A stretch of DNA of 64,000 nt from contig NC_087071.1 of assembly GCF_963678635.1 (NCBI RefSeq), forward strand, positions 12,165,088 through 12,229,087, given 5' to 3'. The notes beneath the pieces were generated by a model, which saw nothing but the letters and a program-made list of their open reading frames with translations, was not told the DNA's origin and made no database searches. The translations under genes and the position numbers were made by a program. The DNA comes from Symsagittifera roscoffensis (lineage: Eukaryota > Xenacoelomorpha > Acoela > Convolutidae). Within the stretch, counting starts at the first letter, position 1. Every line of letters begins with the position of its first letter. Shown piece by piece: positions 20,928 through 32,570 of this stretch.

Positions 20928-21930
20928 ATGGCAGCACCATATCCACTTTACGTTTCAATCTCACCGTTTACTGGAGAAAAATTCGAAGATTGGTTGAAGT
21001 TTGAAGAACTTTTCAAGCTAATATCATTGTGGCCAGCGTAGCAGAAGCACAGAATCAACAAGCTCAATGTTTAGATCTTCATATAAATAGAAGAGCCCTC
21101 GAATTGTATTCAAATCTTGATGAAGCTGTGCGAAACGATTGCGAACAAGTTTTTGGTCAATTGCGAAATCAATTCACAGGGCTTGACCGATTTAGCGAAT
21201 AAGATTTAAATTGCGAAACAGATTTTTCGAAAGCAAAATTGAAGATGCACAAGTTTTCATATCTTATTTGTGTCGTATAGCAGCTTGGCTACTAGATGAC
21301 AACGATGCAGGAATAATCCGAGCAAAGAGCGAAGCATGCGAGTATGAGAGCACTTCATTGGCGGAATGCTCTGCAAGTACAAAAAAAGTTCTGCTCCGAG
21401 AACCCCAAAAATTCACCGTCGAAGACCTATGCTCTATTATTCGCAGAAGAAATCACTTTGTCAGAATCGAAAATGACGAGATGATAAAATGTGCAAAGTC
21501 AGCCTTTCAAAATGTTACCGGCCATCGCAAAGAAGACAACAAAATTTGTCATGTCTCTGCAGTTTTAACATATAATGGCTATCCAGAGAGCAGTCACAAT
21601 TTCAACCCATATCAAAAAAATAGATACCGGCCTCGAATAAAATCAAAAGTTTTACACTGATGAGTAGGACGAAAACGAAAGATCAAATTTCGTTGAACAG
21701 GCGGATAATTAAGACGTTGACTAAAATCAAGATAGTGAGGAAGACGTCTCTAGGTCCGGAGACCAGGAAGCAAATCAAGTCTCTGATCAGGTATGATCAT
21801 AGACTGTTGACGACTGGCCAGGCTGGGCAAATATAAAACCACTGTTTTGCAAATTGCGCATTAGCGAAACTCATCTCACAAAAGATTGTATAAAGTATCT
21901 CTCCTACCTTGACTGAGAGTATATTGGAAG
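20928..21930 (+). pseudogene. gag remnant with zinc-knuckle relic
   Basis: An ATG at 20928 opens a frame containing an F-x-G-x-x-F-x-x-W motif, as in Gag proteins. After in-frame stops, the clean stretch 21211-21660 (149 codons) starts with an RNRFF segment and the EDA/FI.YL pattern of the capsid C-terminal part. At 21848-21889 there is C-x2-R-x4-H-x4-C, a CCHC knuckle whose second Cys has become Arg. The protein is broken by several stops and frameshifts. Confidence 0.55.
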
Positions 21931-23809
21931 CGTGATTCTAATTTCCTAATGAGACTTACTTTATCTTCAATTAAAAATTATGAATGCCTTTCAACTAAAC
22001 ATCTGACAAACTGGCCAGACAGCAGTATTAAAACTTAGTACCTGTTGTTTCCTTGGATTCTCCAACTCAAAAATTTTAAATGTGAAAGAATTGACTCACC
22101 AAAATATAAACACTGTGCAAAATGCACGATCACAAATCACGAGTCTACAAAGAAAACTGAGGAGCAAGGGCTATCATTTCAACCCTGATAATGACCTAGG
22201 ATGCAACTGGTATTTTACATTTCGGCAACTGGTATCTTGAATTACATTATGAATACCCTAGAATCTAAAGCGAAGATAACTATCTTGCGATATCAAAAAA
22301 TGCTGCAAAAATCGAGTGGGGCACCAAAAATAAAGATGCACTATTGCCCATTTCACAGCAGTATCTCCAGTGCGACAAAATTTCAGGAAAAAAACTAATT
22401 GTGTTTCTGCGGTTTCTTTTTGTCAAAAATTATCCTTGAACAGAATACCCACGTCCGCAGCCTCTTTTACTCTTAAAAAAAGTCCAAAGTAAGCTTCCTC
22501 TGCTGTTGCGTTTTCAATTGGTCTTTAACTTATGGTTGAATTGAATGCCTACAACTTGAACTGCGTTACAGATATTTAGTAACCTTGATCATCTTTAACT
22601 ATAGCAATCTCCTTAGTAAAATAGTAAAATTTCAGAACAAAAATCTTAAAATTATTTGCCCTATTCTTAACAATTTTATAGCCTTTTTAAAGTATCAGCC
22701 GTTTGTAACGTCAAGTTTTAAATACTCAGTGGATTAACCTTCAAACAAAGCAGAACAGCCATTGCTACACTGAAACTACTTGCGACTTCAAAATTACTTT
22801 TCTCTCAGCTATGTTTTTGATACAGTTTCGCATGAACCAAAAAAAATCCGAGCCAGACAGGCAAATTAGCTAACTATTCAACATTTTTTATCAAATCTTG
22901 ATGTAATTACATTGATCTTCTTTTTATAAAACAACTTCTTCGGAAAACATTTGGAAAAAAATTATCATGATTTTATCTGTATCACTTTGTTGTATTCTTT
23001 AACTTTTTGCACGACTTTTGTCTCTCATGCTTTAGCAGAGGCTCTTTTTTCGAAAATGCAGACTCTCAAAAGCCATACTTGATTTTCTCCCGGTACGCCT
23101 CCCGCGGACTTTTACCTTTACCAATGTAATTGCACTTTGCCATGGGGATTTTTGAACGACAAGCTGTTCGTTATAACAGCCTTATAAAAATATCAACTGA
23201 AAATTCGCAAAAGCGTCACTGACCTTTTTATACTTATCTTTCGTTTTGACCTAAACTCGGTTGATAAACAAACCAGATTAATCATTTTGAGCTGAGTAGA
23301 AGACTCAAAACGAATCACAAGGTTTTGAAGCGGAAACAAAATTTAGATCTCCAATATATAAGACATCTCCATTATTTGGTTTTGACCAATGCTTCATGGA
23401 TAATAGCTAAACTGGCATTGACAGATAATCAATCAATGCAGCCGGAAAACTAAGGGATTCTTTTTGTTAAAATGCAAATTACATCACCCTGAGGCCCTAA
23501 TAGAACAAAATGTCCATTAGCATCGTTCACTTCCCAACCACATTATTGATTCCTGTCACAACGCTTTCCCTTAAATTAAATCCCTCAGGAATCCAAAACC
23601 GCAGTGAACAAGCCTGCGTTTAATTTCTGTCTCCATTTCTAATCACAAATTGCAGAGCTTGAAGTTTTTTCACTCTTTCGCACAGGATTTTGCGCCCTAA
23701 GCACGATTAGCCTACTATTTATTATCCAAAGGCACGTTTTCCTTCCTAGAAGTCAAAAAAATCTTACGGCATTTAGTTTCAACTACCAATTTTCTGAAGT
23801 ATTTTTAGA
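21931..23809. other. Internal part of the LTR element without recognisable pol
   Basis: AT-rich, stop-rich in all frames. I find no RT, RNase H, protease or integrase motif. Confidence 0.4.
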
Positions 23810-23905
23810 GCCAGCATTTTGTCGGATGGGAGACAGACTTTGTTTTCGTAAAGGTTAAAAACTTTACAAAAACAAAATTAATCTACCATCGGACAAAATG
23901 CTGGC
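23810..23905 (+). repeat. Long hairpin (about 45-bp imperfect stem)
   Basis: GCCAGCATTTTGTC-GGATGG at the left pairs with CCATCGGACAAAATGCTGGC at the right. Pairing continues inward through TTTGTTTTcGTAAAG and CTTTACaAAAACAAA around a short A-rich loop. It could be a small fold-back element or a hairpin-forming transcript. Confidence 0.75.
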
Positions 23906-24274
23906 CCCAACAAGAGGTCAGAAAACGGTACAGCGTTTAACCGTACTATCATGCTTCCGTTTTTTTGAAATCAAATTTTCAAAAAAAACTCCTGAAAAAA
24001 AACCAAACTGGGCTCAACTAAAATGATGTTAGAGAAAAAAAACCATGAATCGAAAATGAAACAAAAAATGTCTATGCACAACTCTCTGCTTGATGATTTG
24101 GTAAAAAAAATGTCCAGCTGATATCTGATATCTCTTACAAGGGGTGTCCACTTAGCATAACTAAAACTGTGGTTTTTTGTCCTTTTTTAATATAATCGGA
24201 TGCTTCTCACTTGTTACTGCCCAATCCAAGCTTTTTTCATTAGCTTTTTCGCTCACCTTTCTAACTTATTATTG

Positions 24275-24307
24275 ATTCCCTTTACCAAACCTGCTGGTAA
24301 AGGGAAT
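24275..24307 (+). repeat. Perfect 13-bp hairpin, 7-nt loop
   Basis: ATTCCCTTTACCA (24275-24287), loop AACCTGC, TGGTAAAGGGAAT (24295-24307). It lies 44 bp before the right LTR. Confidence 0.8.
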
Positions 24308-24351
24308 GGATTTTCCGGAAAGATTTAAAACAAGAAAGAAAAAAAGCCCAG

Positions 24352-24654
24352 GGTCAGAAACGACACGTTCCTTTTTGATAACCAGAAAGAAAACCCAATT
24401 CTCTATCCGCAACTAGAATTCAGCAAATGCAACTAGAAGTGGATAACTGCAACTAGAACCCTATTTTATAGTTCTCACCGATATATACGGACCATCATGT
24501 TTTTATCTTGTATGCACCATTAATTTATACCACAATTTCTTTTATCTGAAGAAGATTGTTGAATAATCACTCTCTAAGAATCAGTCAGTTTCGAAAACAA
24601 AGTCGAATAAAATGCAGACAGAGCCCAAAAATGAAGATAGCCCAGAGATATTAT
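24352..24654 (+). mobile_element. 3' LTR of decayed retrotransposon
   Basis: Direct repeat of 20193-20512 with several small indels. It is followed directly by GGCGAG (24655-24660), matching the left target duplication. Confidence 0.65.
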
Positions 24655-24878
24655 GGCGAGTAGCTAGACCCTATCTGACACCTAAATGTCTTTTTTAAGT
24701 TTGAATGAAAAACAACGCTGCTGAATCCAAAGTTCCTACTCCACCCTATGATAGAAACAAAAAAAATTGGTTACGTACGAATGACGTGTAAAAATTATAC
24801 CGAACGTTTTTAAACTCTTCAGATAGTTTTCATCCTGGAAAAACCTCTAAAACATCATTTTTTCAAAAAAGATCTTAC

Positions 24879-24933
24879 CTGATGCAATTTCCTGAGCATT
24901 TGAAGGCAGCGCTATTTTTGAAGAAGTGTTCAT
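24879..24933 (-). CDS. B-box gene, first coding exon (18 codons plus 1 nt)
   Basis: Minus strand: the ATG at 24933 encodes MNTSS... and runs to a donor G|GTAAGATC (last exon base 24879), leaving one base. That base plus the AG at the start of the 19466 exon forms a Glu codon, so the join is in frame. An in-frame TGA about 70 nt upstream, kept in both duplicate copies, argues that this Met is the start, with the preceding ~70 nt as 5' UTR. Copy B holds the same 55-nt exon and donor at 46275-46329 with substitutions but no indel. The encoded leader is Ser/Ala/Asn-rich and probably disordered. Confidence 0.65.
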
Positions 24934-27780
24934 ATCATACACTGGTCGAGTGGGTAAATCTCCTGTCAGGAATTGAGACCTCAAGTCTACTTCTCGACTT
25001 CAGGAATCCGCTGTTGGCAACTCTGAATATGCAGTCAAACCTTAGGTAGTTTCTGGTGTTAAAACAGCGATCTTTTTTTTATTTGTTTTTGATTTTTTTT
25101 CTGCTCAGTCGGATAAAAAAATATTTTCTCGCTCTCTAGCGATGAATTTTTCTAACGCACCTATACACTTTTTTAACTTGAATTGTTGCCATTTTGACTT
25201 TTCGTCGAGTTCGGGAACGGAAAGCTTAAATGTGTCGTTTTTTACTCGAGGAGTCTACAAACTTGGTTAGTGTAAAATATGACATAAAGGCGCCTTCAAA
25301 CATATTTGTCCCTATGACTGAATTGAAATCATGCCAAACAACTTTTTGTCTAAATGTCTTATAGAATAGAAGAACAACTGCTGGTTTCAAAAATGACCGT
25401 TTTCCTCCGGTTCTTATTAGTGGTTTATTTGCCTGAAGTTTAAATATTATGATACTCAGAAGCAATAGGTCAGAACGAGGCCAATTTTGATTCTCATGCG
25501 ACGCATCTTTTGGCAATTGTTTGTTCCTATGCCTCTGAATGTATAAAAAAAACTTGAAACGGAACCCGCCAAATTGTTGCGAAACATACATACAAAAACT
25601 TGTAACAATTTTTTTTACCATTTATTGTGTAACAGAATCCGAAAAGAGCGATTATAGAAGTGCAGTTTCTAAGTTGTTTTTATATCTGGATTCAACGACA
25701 AAAAGGTCAAAAAACAGCTTTGTTGCAAAATCCACGGGACATTTTTTTCAGCTATTGCAGAGCTCGCTTAAATTTCACAAACACTGTTTAGCGTTACAAT
25801 GGTTTTCTTATCAATCGTTAAACATTCACTTTTCAAGTAACTTAAAAATTGGTTATCAAAAGGTTTGGACACAACTTGTAAATATCTACGATTATTACAG
25901 ATAACGTTCATTTTTAGCCAAATCTTTTAGTGAAATAATCTGAACTGATACACTGCTCATAGGAAATGTTATATCAAAAAATTGCTTTTGTTTCAATTTT
26001 GGCAGAAATCCCAAAACTTATTTCATGTTGTCAATTACTTAATTACTTTTCTTTAATCCCCAACACCGTTTTTCTACCTATTTAAGTAACCCAAGTCGCC
26101 AATATTTTGCGCGGATGAATAAAAACATCAAGTTTATCGTAACTTTCGTTCAAACTGAAGCTTGTATTTCAGTCTACTGTAATCAGATAAAAGAGAAAGT
26201 TTATTTTTTTAATTATGTTAGAAATCAGGAAAAATAAAAGACCAGAATTTGTTTGCTTACTTGGCGTTCTTGGACAGGAGACACGAAAGTAAAGCCGCTC
26301 TTGGACAGGAGTAAAGCTCAGTTTAATCAGGAAAATAGGAAAACTTTTTAAAAAATTTTCATCAAAAAGTCGATGATATAATTTCATCTTGTAGCATCAA
26401 ATTAAACTTCCGGAAATACAAAATAAGAACGCATTCAGCCATGACAAATTCTGTACAATCTAGCGATTATAACAATGCAGCTTTAAGCTTTTTTATATGT
26501 GCATGTGTATTCCACAGCGAAAAGTCAAAAAACAGCCTTGATGGAAATTCCACGTCAAGTTATTCCATTTTTAACAATTTCTTTTGTTAAAGTCTTTGAA
26601 CTGAAAGTAACATCTAAACTGCTCTTAGGAATTGTTATTTCAATAAATTGAGATTTTTTTTTTCAATTTTTTCATGTTGTCAATTAGTTTATTACTTTTT
26701 ATATTCGAAACAGTTTTTTAAGTATTGAAGTAGCCATAGGTTACCCAAGTAACCTTTAATTTTCACGGTCACGGACGGACTACTAAAGACGTCAAATTTA
26801 ATTTCTTTTCTGTTCAAGCTGAAAAATGATATTACCTTTTTTAATCAGATCAAAGAGACAAATTAGTTTTTTTTTGCAATTTTAGATTTCGGGGGAAGAA
26901 ATCAAAGTCCAAGATGTGTTTGCTTACTTGACCAATTTGAAAACATAGCCGCTAATGGACAGGAGTAAGGCTCAAACTAATCGAGCAATTAGGAAAACAT
27001 CTAAGAACCTTTCTCATCAGGAAAGAAAGAGAATCAACGATGATATAATTTAACTTTGTAACATCAAAATCTGAAAATCAAAACTAGCGTGGATTCAGCC
27101 AATCTGTACGATTCAGCCAAGAGAAATGGTGAACAACCTAATTTTGATAAGTGTCTCAACGCCTTCCATGTCCCATTAATCGCCCAAAGTTTGTTTCAGA
27201 AAAAATAATTGATATGTCCGTTGAACAAAGAGTTGAACTATTCAATTTCGAAATCTGCATTGAAAAACCCAATGGAGGTATAATCACGTGAAATTAAAGC
27301 TCAAACGAAAAATGATTAAATCGACTGATATACAAAATTTGAACCAAGTGTTTTCTCACAAAAGTAATTTAAAATACACAAACAAATCGAAGCTTTGTGC
27401 GCCAGTTCAGTACTTACAACAAGTTTTTTGCACGTGGGAAGAAAGTAAATCCAATTGATAAAAACGTATGACATTTAAAAAGGTATGTATTAACTTCATA
27501 ATTCATTTTCATGTTTTACGAAAATCGAAAAGATTATGAGCAAATATTTGTTATCAATGCTTGCAGCCAGTTGACTTTTGAGTGAATTTTTCTTTGGCCT
27601 TAACATTCATTAAATTAGCCCAACCTTAGTTATCTTAACAAAAATTTCAAAAAATTGAAATGAAAAATTCCTATCGAGCCAAATCTGCTCTTTGAAAACA
27701 CTTGCGAAAGATAAACAAATCAGCAGCTCCAAAAATGAAATAATCAAAAGTAGAAATCAGCCTCGAATTAGTAAAGTTTT
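24934..27780 (-). other. Upstream region of the B-box gene within duplication copy A
   Basis: Probable 5' UTR and promoter side, with no further exon recognised. Minus-strand frames such as 25226-25621 keep only short patches of similarity in copy B (46756-47109) and are interrupted, so they are not called as genes. Homology to copy B runs throughout. Confidence 0.4.
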
Positions 27781-27870
27781 TGCTACGTCTCGGATTTGAG
27801 CCACAGACGACGAGATTTGAATCTCACGTCCTTTCCTCTCAGCAAGTAAGCATAACGATTTCCGATCACT
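27781..27870 (-). repeat. tRNA-like (SINE-type) segment
   Basis: On the minus strand CTTGCTGAGAGGAAAGGACG is followed by GAGATTCAAATCTCGTCGTC. The latter resembles a T-arm/B-box stem-loop, after an A-box-like segment near 27870. The same segment lies at 48410-48500 in copy B. It is too diverged to fold as a working tRNA. Confidence 0.4.
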
Positions 27871-28482
27871 AGTCATAAAAATCAGATAACAGATTCTATG
27901 CATTTTCCAACTATACAAATCGAAATTATATCAAAAATGTCATCAAATTAGAATTTTTTTGCAAGTAGGTTGGAAAAAATGAAATCATACGAATAAACTA
28001 CCTTCGCTGAGGTGAATTGGTTTTAAAAAGGTCGTTACTTAAGAAACAACTAGAGTTGAATTGTGGCAGTTCAAAAATTACATAAAATGGACTTCTGTTC
28101 TGCGCTAAAATGTGCGATTTAACATTGCTAAAACTAACTCTCGATCTATAACTTTGTTTGCTCATGTAATTAGGTTATCCTAGACTCAAACAGTAAAATT
28201 CTTTATTTTGAAAAATTGTTTTTAATTAATTTGAAAATTATAGCTTAATTAAATCTCTCTTTGAGGACACTGTCAAAATGTTTCTAACTACTGGAGTTGT
28301 TTTTAAAAGTAAAACTTAAATGGAAGATAACAAAGACCAGTTTGTGAACACTTAAAACGTTCAAACAATAAAAACAGTGCAACAAACAAAAACATGATAT
28401 ATAAAAACATACTAAAAAATTTGATTTTGTAACTACTTGTAATAACTTAATGTTTTTTATTTGATTAAGTGTACAACCGATG

Positions 28483-28738
28483 GTACCTGTATTGTATCGT
28501 TGTTTACTTATTAGTTTCAAAACGACTTGAAGGAGGCACTTTAAGCCGAGGAAAAGCTGCGCTTTGGAAACACTAGCGAAAAATGACAAAAAAGTAGCTG
28601 CTCAAAAAAGTACCTGCTAATTGTATCGTTGTTTACTTATTGGTTTCGGAACGACTTGAACGAGGCACTTTAAGGAGAGGAAAAGCTGCGCTTTGCAAAC
28701 ACTAGCAAAAAATTGACAAAAAAGTAGCTGTTCAAAGT
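28483..28738 (+). repeat. Tandem duplication of a ~128-bp unit, only in copy A
   Basis: Units 28483-28610 and 28611-28738 share 'TTGTATCGTTGTTTACTTATT', 'GAAAAGCTGCGCTTT' and 'ACAAAAAAGTAGCTG'. Copy B holds a single unit at about 49095-49215, so the tandem arose after the large duplication. The 167-codon frame on the minus strand at 28670-29173 is not kept in copy B. Confidence 0.7.
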
Positions 28739-29665
28739 TGAATATGAAAAAAGATGAAAATTAATCCTTAAAAAATAAAATTTCTGCAGTTGCAGACTTG
28801 CTCCTACGATCAAGTGACTTTTAAACCTCTGACTTTTAAAACAGCTACATATGTTAATAAATTGCCAATACAACGGTGCAAAAGTGAAGTCAAATACAAA
28901 AACACAATTTCGCAAGTAATAAAGTGGAAAACAACAAACAAACATCCACACTAACATTGCATCTAATAAATTGGAAAGCATCAACCCAGATGTTGTATAA
29001 TTTAGGCATTTCACGAATTTTGCAAGATTTATTGAATTAGAAAATATCTGAAGTCCAGTCCACAATTTATTATTGTACTGCTGTTTACAAAATATCTTTA
29101 TACGGTTCATTTGATAAATGAAAAATGCATCAACTGTATTAATGAGCCGTAAATTGCCCCATAATGAAACCAAGACTTGCGTCGTAGGACGAAAAAAAAA
29201 AGAAAGTTTGTACTAAAACACTACTGTGTAAATGAAAACTCATAACGTTGAAAAACAATTTAGGACCTTGAACAATTATTGATGTTCAGCTCCCCGTATT
29301 AGCAAAGTTGTTTTCGTATCCAAGCTATTGAAAAGTTTCCAGTAATTTCAAGTGGACAGATTTATTTGCTAGAGTTATTTTTAATTGAACTTTTTCTATA
29401 AACCGCAGATCATAAAAATATGAGGAATAATGAATTCAGCAAAAACGCTACAAAAGTTAAACATTTCATACAAATGAGACTAAAAATATATTTGTAGCCA
29501 AAATCTCATCCAGCTAACTGTTTAAACTCGCAACTATAACCGTGGACCAGTTAAATCAATACTAGTGTTTCTTCCTTTTCCTAATGAAAATATCCCACTT
29601 TTCAAAAAATTTATTGATGATTTTATTGATTCGAAAACCTAGCTTCGGCTAAATTTTATAAGGAT

Positions 29666-31374
29666 AGGTTTATTTAACTTTCTGGCTCATTTTGTTACAG
29701 CTAACAAAGTAGTATTTTGGTTTAATGCACAAGTAATATTTTTTGAAATCTTGGTTTCTGCTTGTTTTCGCTTTGCGATGCAAATTTGTCTTGAATATTG
29801 GCTCGGCTTCATTAGACTTATTGAAATGTGAAGAAAAAGCTAATTTTGTTTCTGATTTGTTAAATGGTCCCTAAAACTAAATTGGTAGTAGGTCTGCTTG
29901 AGACTCGTTGATCGCACCAGATAAGTTTAGGTCTGAAGTGGCCTTCTCAAGGAGTAATTTCAGACAGTAATTTCAAATCGATTTTAAAATTAATTAACAG
30001 AAAAAATTGAGCCAGATTCGAAGCTCACAACAAAAACACAGACTTTTTTTTGTTTTTCATTTTAAACCGTTATATTTGGGACAGGCTATATTCGAGAGAT
30101 ATTTTACCAGCCTAATTAGTTCTTTTACCAGCCGGTGACCTGTTCGAATGGTCTACCACGCATTCCAAAAAGTGGAGTTTACCATTACTTACTTTGAAAT
30201 CAAGTTAGTATTCGATTGATTTTCTTAGGTATTAATTGATCAGGCTGATAAGAAACTAATTTGGAAGGCCGACAAATTTTTCAATAAAAAATGGTTGTTA
30301 TATCTCCTATACCTTATAAGTGCACTGAGTTGGTTGAGCTTCTTATTTGCAATTGGTTGCCATTTGAGGCGTCATAACCAAAAATGGCATTCATTCAAAC
30401 TAATTTTTTTGAAAACGTTGCATGAATTGACGCGTTGCCAAAATAATTTAATAAATTATAAATTATAATAACAATTTTAATCAAATCGAAAAAAGAGAAT
30501 GAAAGCAGAACCAGTATTTACGCTGGGGTGAAAAAACCCAAAGGTGATTGGAGACCAAAATGCCAGCAAACAATATGAAAATTAAGAAATAGCTTTTTGT
30601 TTTCGACGAAGCAAAGATCGTTTTCAAATGAAAAAAAAATATCATGCGTCAATAGGGACTGTCCTGTTACAATCTAGAGCACAAAAAACTTGAGAAAAGT
30701 CAAGCGTAAAGAAAGTTTTTCATCCAGTTATGGTAAAATTTCCACCGGAGCATCATAAAAGATTCTACATTGATGACTTATAAAAGATTGCAAAAAGGAC
30801 AAAAGCAGGCATTTTTCATTGAAATCTTGAGAAATGAGTAATTATAGGCTACCAAAAAAATTAATGCTCACTAAAGAAGGTATTTCTCAGTTTAGTATAA
30901 TTTTTTGATAGTCGGGCGAAGAATTGATAACTGGGGCGAGGCAGTTAAAAGTTATTTGTTTTAGCATGCCAGCCGTATCTCAAACTATTGATAAACTATC
31001 CAATAGCCTTCCGCCTAGCGTCTTCATTGATCATATCCGAAAAAAAAATTAAAATATAGCATAATACCTTAGCTGAGATGAATTTGCAAAATCACGATAA
31101 AGCGAAGTCTGGAGTAAAGTTCTGAGGGCTAATGCGGAAAAAAAGATATGTATTTCGAGATATGTATAAAAAACTTACGCGAATAAAAATTCCGATGAAA
31201 TCAATCTTCCAAAAAACTTGAATAAAAGTGCATTCCGATTAAGAATGCGAAACTTGCAAGAAGTGTGTTCCGAACCCTGCAAAATAGGAATGCGATTGGC
31301 TGGGTCATCAGCGAAGTATTAGTAGCGTATTACCGATAATATTGCAGTAAAAGGAGGGAAGTGAAAATAATTCA
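29666..31374. other. No gene seen
   Basis: AT-rich. A short block at about 29985-30025 matches 19545-19585 (around 'TTGAGCCA-ATT-GA-GCTC'). A GTTCGAAT near 30150 resembles a B-box but has no A-box partner. Nothing else supported. Confidence 0.3.
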
Positions 31375-31680
31375 GATAAAAAATTCGATCGGATCTTTAC
31401 ATAGCATTTACGATTACAAGTCATTTTTAGTCAAAATCAACGCGCATATTTTGTTCAAAACTCGGTGGTCAGTTGAACTGAAAGTTTCTAAACTGCCTAT
31501 TGAAAGTTTGATAAAGCTTATCAATTGAATATCGGCGATAAATCAGCATTTTGATACCTTTAGAGATACTTGTTTTGAAGTTCTCTTGCAGAAAGAACAA
31601 CTGAAAAAAGTCACTATGTCTCTAATTGTACGTTGGCGAAATGTAACTAGTGATTAAATTGTTTCAAGGTTAAAAGGATG
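31375..31680 (+). repeat. Dispersed repeat, copy 2 (related to 7365-7815)
   Basis: The matching blocks are listed under copy 1. It ends with 'TTGTACGTTGGCGAAA' corresponding to 'TTGTACGATGGCAAAA' at 7743. Confidence 0.5.
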
Positions 31681-31684
31681 CATC

Positions 31685-31965
31685 ATAGACAAAAAATTTG
31701 TCGACCTTTCATTTTAGAAAAAAGTCGACTAAATTGATTTGTTTTCCAAGCGCTCTTGAAAGACTACTGACACCATATTTGGATAAAACGTTCTGCGCAG
31801 CAAGAAACTTTGAAAAAATTATTCAAAAAAATTTTACGGCTGGTCGGCAAAAACTGGATGTCATAAGAAAATATCACAGGGGGGATTCTTTGGTTGCTGA
31901 GGGGATCGAATACCTGATAAAATGAAAAAAGCGTCCACTCCAATCCCCCACCCCTTAAAACGCCC
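31685..31965 (+). mobile_element. Degraded relative of the 9.4-kb hAT MITE
   Basis: The internal sequence aligns with 9450-9770: 'TTCTGCGC-GCA', 'AAAAATTTTA-GG-TGGTCGGC-AAAA', 'AGGGGG', 'TTTGGTTG', 'TCGAAT-CCTGA' and 'AAAGCGTCC'. The terminal inverted repeats are eroded. Confidence 0.55.
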
Positions 31966-32570
31966 CAGGATGTAAGCGTTCCCGTTAACAATTTGAATGA
32001 ATGGCGCCAAAATGATGACGCGTAGATTGCGCGAAGTTCCGTTTAAGTGTGCAAATCAGAAAGCGTGCTGCTAGCCAACTAGAACTGCTACCCAAATAAA
32101 GAACGCAAAGAAAGTCCTCTATATCGATCAACCGTAAAAAATTCGACGGTTCATTCCGAATCATTCTGGATAGACTTGATGATATTTGGAATAGTCATAT
32201 ATCGTATAAGTACGTGAAAACATCACCGCAACAGGAAAATGTCAATCATAAACTAACTTTACATAAGGCACCGAGGACGAGCTAAAATGATGCCTAGAAT
32301 GTTCAATCTAAAATTACAAAAATGTTAATTACAGAAAATCTCATTTTCTGTGTAAACCACCCCGCGACCTATAAGCGCATGCAATTATAATCACTCTAAC
32401 ATCTGATTAGTATATTGATTCAAGTAGCAGCGGATTGCACAATTGCTTCAAATTTCAAATGTATCTAGAAGTTTTAAATTCAACCCACATTTAACCGAGT
32501 CTCCTATCTAACAGGACCGAACTTCCAACACATCCGACAAAATCCTGACCGAAAAACATAAGGCTCAAAT
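31966..32570. other. No feature seen
   Basis: AT-rich sequence before the MITE at 32571. No supported gene or RNA. Confidence 0.3.

Larger units (their letters stand above)
20193..24654 (+). mobile_element. Decayed LTR retrotransposon in the B-box gene intron
   Basis: Two ~310-bp direct terminal repeats enclose ~3.84 kb with gag remnants on the plus strand. A purine run (24331-24347) sits just before the right LTR, as a polypurine tract should. The insertion is opposite to host transcription. Copy B of the segmental duplication reads straight through the site, which confirms the boundaries. No RT or integrase is recognisable, so it is internally deleted or too decayed. Confidence 0.72.
19955..29665 (+). 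repeat. Segmental duplication, copy A
   Basis: Collinear with copy B (42535-55925) once insertions are removed. Matching blocks include 19955-20192 with 42535-42665 plus 45950-46060, 24661-29320 with 46061-49835, and 29335-29665 with 55620-55925. It covers the B-box gene 5' exon and its upstream region. Divergence is large but order and orientation are kept. Copy A carries an LTR element absent from copy B. Confidence 0.8.

Noticed and set aside
25226..25621. 131-aa minus-strand ORF
   Set aside because: In the paralogous region 46756-47109 only patches are kept and the frame shifts. The similarity is explained by DNA homology of the duplication.
28670..29173. 167-aa minus-strand ORF
   Set aside because: The frame is not preserved in copy B and the start lies in a tandem repeat. 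Composition is like random AT-rich DNA.
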